Part shown: positions 14,716 through 17,092 of the stretch, piece by piece
Position numbering within the stretch: position 1 is the stretch's first letter
Layout of the letters: each line of letters begins with the position of its first letter
NCBI GenBank assembly: GCA_021160865.1
Contig: JAGHBS010000105.1
Coordinates: 1-17,092 of the forward strand
Direction of reading: 5' to 3'
Length of the DNA: 17,092 bases
DNA from: Planctomycetota bacterium
Lineage (GTDB): Bacteria; Planctomycetota; Phycisphaerae; SM23-33
Made by a program: the position numbers and the translations under genes
Notes under the pieces: generated by a model
The model's database searches: none
The model's input: only the letters and a program-made list of their open reading frames with translations
Told to the model about the DNA's origin: nothing

Positions 14716-15669
14716 TTATTGCTTCGAATGATTACTCGAATCACTCTTGGCTTTTGGCGCTATTATTTTACTTGCTTTCTTGGCTGAACGGGCAGATTTA
14801 ACCTTTGCCTCGGTAGAAGAAGATTTCTTTCGCCTTGCTGATTTTGTCTTTTTTGCTCTGGTCGGTTTTTTCGAGCCTTTAGCCCGTTTCTTCGACTTCT
14901 TCTTTGAAGTTTTTTCTTCCTTGCTCTCGTGGACAGCGGTGGGTTCCTCAGCTTCTGGTTTTTCTTCGGTTTTCTCCTCTTCGGTTTTCTCTTCTTCAGC
15001 AGCTGCTTTTTGTTCTCGTTCGGCAGCTTCCATCTCTTTACGCTGCTTTTCCCACAGCCGGTTTACCTTCCTCGCCATTTCAGAAACGTACTTACGCAAG
15101 GCTTGATGATATGTAATGGCATCGGCATGAGGAGTAATCCGCTCAAGAAAGCCCTGAAGGTCGTCTAAATCACTTGACGGATGAATATATTCACCAAGTT
15201 TCAATGCATCGAGCAGGAGATTATCCACAGGCATGGCATGTCCATCGAAACCGTATAAGGTAACGAAACTTTCTGCATATCGACCAAGACCGAGTTTTTC
15301 ACGGAGAATCTTTCGTATCTCACGCTTGGGCTTATTATTGAGAAAATCTAACGAAAGATTATTCGCCCGATCAAAAATGGCTTGAAGGGTATTGACAATA
15401 CTTTGCGCCTTGGAGCGTATTTCGGGATAATTCTCACCAACTACATCTATAATATCGCGTACAGGACTGACGCGGAGTTCATTAAAATCCACGTATTCTT
15501 TTTCAATCGCTAACAAGGCTGCTGGAACTTTTCGCGGATCAACATTTTCTTCAAGGATACCTCTGATAATCAGCTCAATCTTATCGTCCACCTGGGGTGC
15601 AGAAACACCAGCAGATTTTTCCTTCACAAGCTGCCTAATTTTCTTTGCGTAATGCTCACTGTTTTTCAT
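14716..15669 (-). CDS. HhH-GPD (endonuclease III-like) fold protein with acidic then lysine-rich tail
   Basis: Residues about 25-200 resemble the helix-hairpin-helix DNA glycosylase fold. LREKLGLGRYAESFVTLYGF is the hairpin region and HAMPVDNLLLDAL carries an Asp (149) where endonuclease III has VDTH. However, the lyase Lys of the GxGRKTA motif is replaced (GLGRYAES, Tyr131), and the 317-residue protein contains no cysteine, so there is no 4Fe-4S cluster. Residues about 205-250 are Glu/Lys-rich and probably coiled; residues 251-317 are Lys/Ser/Ala-rich like histone H1 tails and should bind nucleic acid. It may bind DNA or RNA without repair chemistry, or act as a monofunctional glycosylase. 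It lies 25 bases after rbfA and 35 before hisG, in an operon of ribosome-related genes. Function unproven. Confidence 0.7.
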   Translation of the reverse strand: MKNSEHYAKKIRQLVKEKSAGVSAPQVDDKIELIIRGILEENVDPRKVPAALLAIEKEYVDFNELRVSPVRDIIDVVGENYPEIRSKAQSIVNTLQAIFDRANNLSLDFLNNKPKREIRKILREKLGLGRYAESFVTLYGFDGHAMPVDNLLLDALKLGEYIHPSSDLDDLQGFLERITPHADAITYHQALRKYVSEMARKVNRLWEKQRKEMEAAEREQKAAAEEEKTEEEKTEEKPEAEEPTAVHESKEEKTSKKKSKKRAKGSKKPTRAKKTKSARRKKSSSTEAKVKSARSAKKASKIIAPKAKSDSSNHSKQ

Positions 15670-15694
15670 TCGGCATAATCCGTATCAAATGCTA

Positions 15695-16090
15695 TTACTC
15701 GGTATCACCTTCATTGGAAACGTGTTGATTAGATTTATCTTCGAGTTCACTCATAGCCTTGCTGATTGCCTGCAACGTACCGAGTACTTCCTTGAAATGA
15801 GTATCAGCGAGGAATTCCAGTCGGGGGATTTGCCGTAGTCGAACTCGTTCTTTCACCATTGCCTTGATACATCCCGCTGCTCCACGTAAGGCGTTCAGTC
15901 CAGCTCGCTGTTCAGTCTCATCGCCGAGGATTGAAACATAAACCTTTGCGCGGAGCAAATCCTCCCCTACCTCTACATGCGTAATGGTAGTTCGGGCTGA
16001 ATCAATGCGTGGATCAGCCAATTTTTCAATCACAACTTCTCCAATAGCACGGAGAAGAAGTTTTCCAACTCGTTCGGTTCTACGGCTCAT
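15695..16090 (-). CDS. rbfA: Ribosome-binding factor A
   Basis: RbfA binds immature 30S subunits and helps process the 5' end of 16S rRNA, especially in the cold. The 131-residue product has the small KH-type fold signatures: TERVGKLLLRAIGEVV at the N-terminus, a DPRI segment followed by the ITHVEVGEDLLRAKVYVSIL strand region (core VEVGEDL and AKVYVS), LNALRGAAGCIKAMVKERV, and the final RLRQIPRLEFLADTHF (core IPRLEF). It ends in a short polar tail. It follows the DUF503 gene by 18 bases, keeping the infB-ylxP-rbfA order known from other bacteria. Confidence 0.93.
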   Translation of the reverse strand: MSRRTERVGKLLLRAIGEVVIEKLADPRIDSARTTITHVEVGEDLLRAKVYVSILGDETEQRAGLNALRGAAGCIKAMVKERVRLRQIPRLEFLADTHFKEVLGTLQAISKAMSELEDKSNQHVSNEGDTE

Positions 16091-16108
16091 TGGTACACTT
16101 GTTTATAT

Positions 16109-16396
16109 TTATATAATCTCCACCGAATAATCTATCAGCGTCCATGCTCGATTTGCGTGGGCTAAATCAACAACTTTATCTAATGCACCTTTGATATATC
16201 TACCATCGGAACCTACCATCGCGACAGCCAAAACCGCCTGGCGAATATTATCAACGTGATCAACCTCAGCTACTGATACATTCCAGTGACGACTAAGGCG
16301 GTCTTTAAAACTTTTTACTACTCTACGCTTATCTTTAAGGTTCATCGCTTCTGCGATTCTGACCTCAAGATGCAACAACCCGACCCTGGTAGCCAT
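16109..16396 (-). CDS. DUF503 family protein (YlxP-like)
   Basis: The 95-residue product matches the DUF503/YlxP family: an N-terminal strand VGLLHLEVRI, the conserved MNLKDKRRVVKSFKDRL segment, NVSVAEVDHVDN and RQAVLAVAMVGSD. The family has a ferredoxin-like fold; its members are encoded between infB and rbfA in many bacteria and a ribosome-related role is suspected but not well defined. The ATG at 16396 lies 5 bases after the infB stop, with the ribosome site inside the end of infB (GGAGCGGGG), so the two are probably co-translated. Confidence 0.9.
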   Translation of the reverse strand: MATRVGLLHLEVRIAEAMNLKDKRRVVKSFKDRLSRHWNVSVAEVDHVDNIRQAVLAVAMVGSDGRYIKGALDKVVDLAHANRAWTLIDYSVEII

Positions 16397-16401
16397 GGGA
16401 A

Positions 16402-17092
16402 CTACCCCGCTCCAACCGGCTTACCTGCCTGAACTCCACTACTATCGCTTTGTCCCGACGTTGTGGTGGATGATTCTTCTACCGTTTGGTATGCTTCTAT
16501 TACATCTCCGATTTTAACATCGTTGAAATCGGCAATCCTTATTCCGCATTCCATACCGGCCCGGGCTTCACGTATATCCTCTTTATAATGCCTCAAACTC
16601 GCCAGGGTTCTATTGTCAACGACAACAACTCCATCACGAACAACCCTTACCGTAGCGTTACGAGCAATCACACCGTCGGTAACATAACAACCTGCTACAT
16701 TCCCGATGCGCGAAATCTTGAATACCTCACGTACCTCTGCCCGTCCGAGAATCTCTTCACGGATAGTCGGAGCCATCATTCCTTTCACCGCCTTTTCAAG
16801 ATCCTCCAGCAATGCGCAGATGACTCGATAGGTACGTATCTCTACACCCTTGCTTTCAGCCAGGGAAGCAGCACGATTGCTTGGCACCACCCTGAAACCA
16901 AGAACAATTCCCTCAGATGCCTCAGCCAGGAGGACATCGCTTTCAGTTATTGCCCCCACACCTGAGTGCAGAATCTTTATATTCACCTTGTCGCTCTTAA
17001 TCTTTTCGATGCTTTCAAGAAGGGCCTCGAGCGTACCTTGAACATCGGCTTTAACCACAAGTTTCAACTCAAAGGTCTCTTCTGATTCAATC
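16402..17092 (-). CDS. infB: Translation initiation factor IF-2, C-terminal part (enters from the right edge)
   Basis: The reading frame is open to the right end, giving 230 residues that correspond to the last domains of IF-2, the GTPase that brings initiator tRNA to the 30S subunit. Signatures are LKLVVKADVQGTLEALLESI, ILHSGVGAITESDVLLAEAS, IVLGFRV, GRAEVREVFKISRIGNVAGC (core AEVREVF) and LRHYKEDIREARAGMECGI (core ED(I/V)REA.AGMECGI). They are followed by GDVIEAY, the usual C-terminal end. About 25 further residues rich in Ser, Thr and Gly form an extra tail. The G domain lies outside the window. It heads the visible leftward operon. Confidence 0.95.
   Translation of the reverse strand, partial: IESEETFELKLVVKADVQGTLEALLESIEKIKSDKVNIKILHSGVGAITESDVLLAEASEGIVLGFRVVPSNRAASLAESKGVEIRTYRVICALLEDLEKAVKGMMAPTIREEILGRAEVREVFKISRIGNVAGCYVTDGVIARNATVRVVRDGVVVVDNRTLASLRHYKEDIREARAGMECGIRIADFNDVKIGDVIEAYQTVEESSTTTSGQSDSSGVQAGKPVGAG

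Noticed and set aside
14747..15106. 119-codon Phe/Ser-rich plus-strand frame
   Set aside because: It is the reverse complement of the Lys/Glu-rich tail of the HhH protein, so its hydrophobic look is a strand artefact.

Overview
The window most likely comes from a Gram-negative-type bacterium of moderate GC content. A planctomycete of the Phycisphaerae type is my best guess, judged from protein flavour and gene neighbourhood rather than from a marker gene. Evidence for an outer membrane is a Wza-like lipoprotein, a SPOR-domain lipoprotein and a Wzc-like polysaccharide co-polymerase. There is no rRNA, tRNA, CRISPR array, transposase or phage gene, and coding is dense except for one gap.

Region 1 (1-6464, all minus strand; transcription runs from 6464 down to 1). 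The order is class I mannose-6-phosphate isomerase, RluB/RsuA-family 23S/16S pseudouridine synthase, a TPR+SPOR lipoprotein, a Wza-like export lipoprotein, a Wzc-like co-polymerase whose kinase motifs are degenerate, and the start of a multi-pass membrane protein that leaves the window on the left. It reads as a polysaccharide assembly and export locus. The isomerase could feed mannose-type sugar nucleotides, the co-polymerase and the outer-membrane lipoprotein would form the export conduit, and the cut-off membrane protein sits where a polymerase or ligase is expected.

Region 2 (6655-9242, plus strand). This holds a free-standing MetRS-C-terminal-type tRNA-binding protein, then about 560 bases without a convincing gene, then a lone AMMECR1-family protein and an MtnA-family sugar-phosphate isomerase. 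The gap is the least ordinary part of the window. It contains a close match to a sigma-54 promoter (7194-7210) and, just downstream, a GC-rich cluster of perfect inverted repeats with competing pairings (7241-7393). An inverted repeat also lies about 130 bases upstream, where an enhancer site could be.

Region 3 (9356-17092, all minus strand). This is a translation and housekeeping operon: infB (3' part, entering from the right), a DUF503/YlxP protein, rbfA, a cysteine-free HhH-GPD (endonuclease III-like) protein with a Glu-rich then Lys-rich tail, long-form hisG, a 1217-residue TPR protein whose start overlaps the hisG stop, and a YebC/TACO1-family protein. It ends at a possible terminator that faces the mtnA end.

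Most genes here are ordinary. The items that deserve attention are the sigma-54/structured-RNA gap, the degenerate BY-kinase, and the tailed HhH protein that seems to lack both the lyase lysine and the iron-sulphur cluster.
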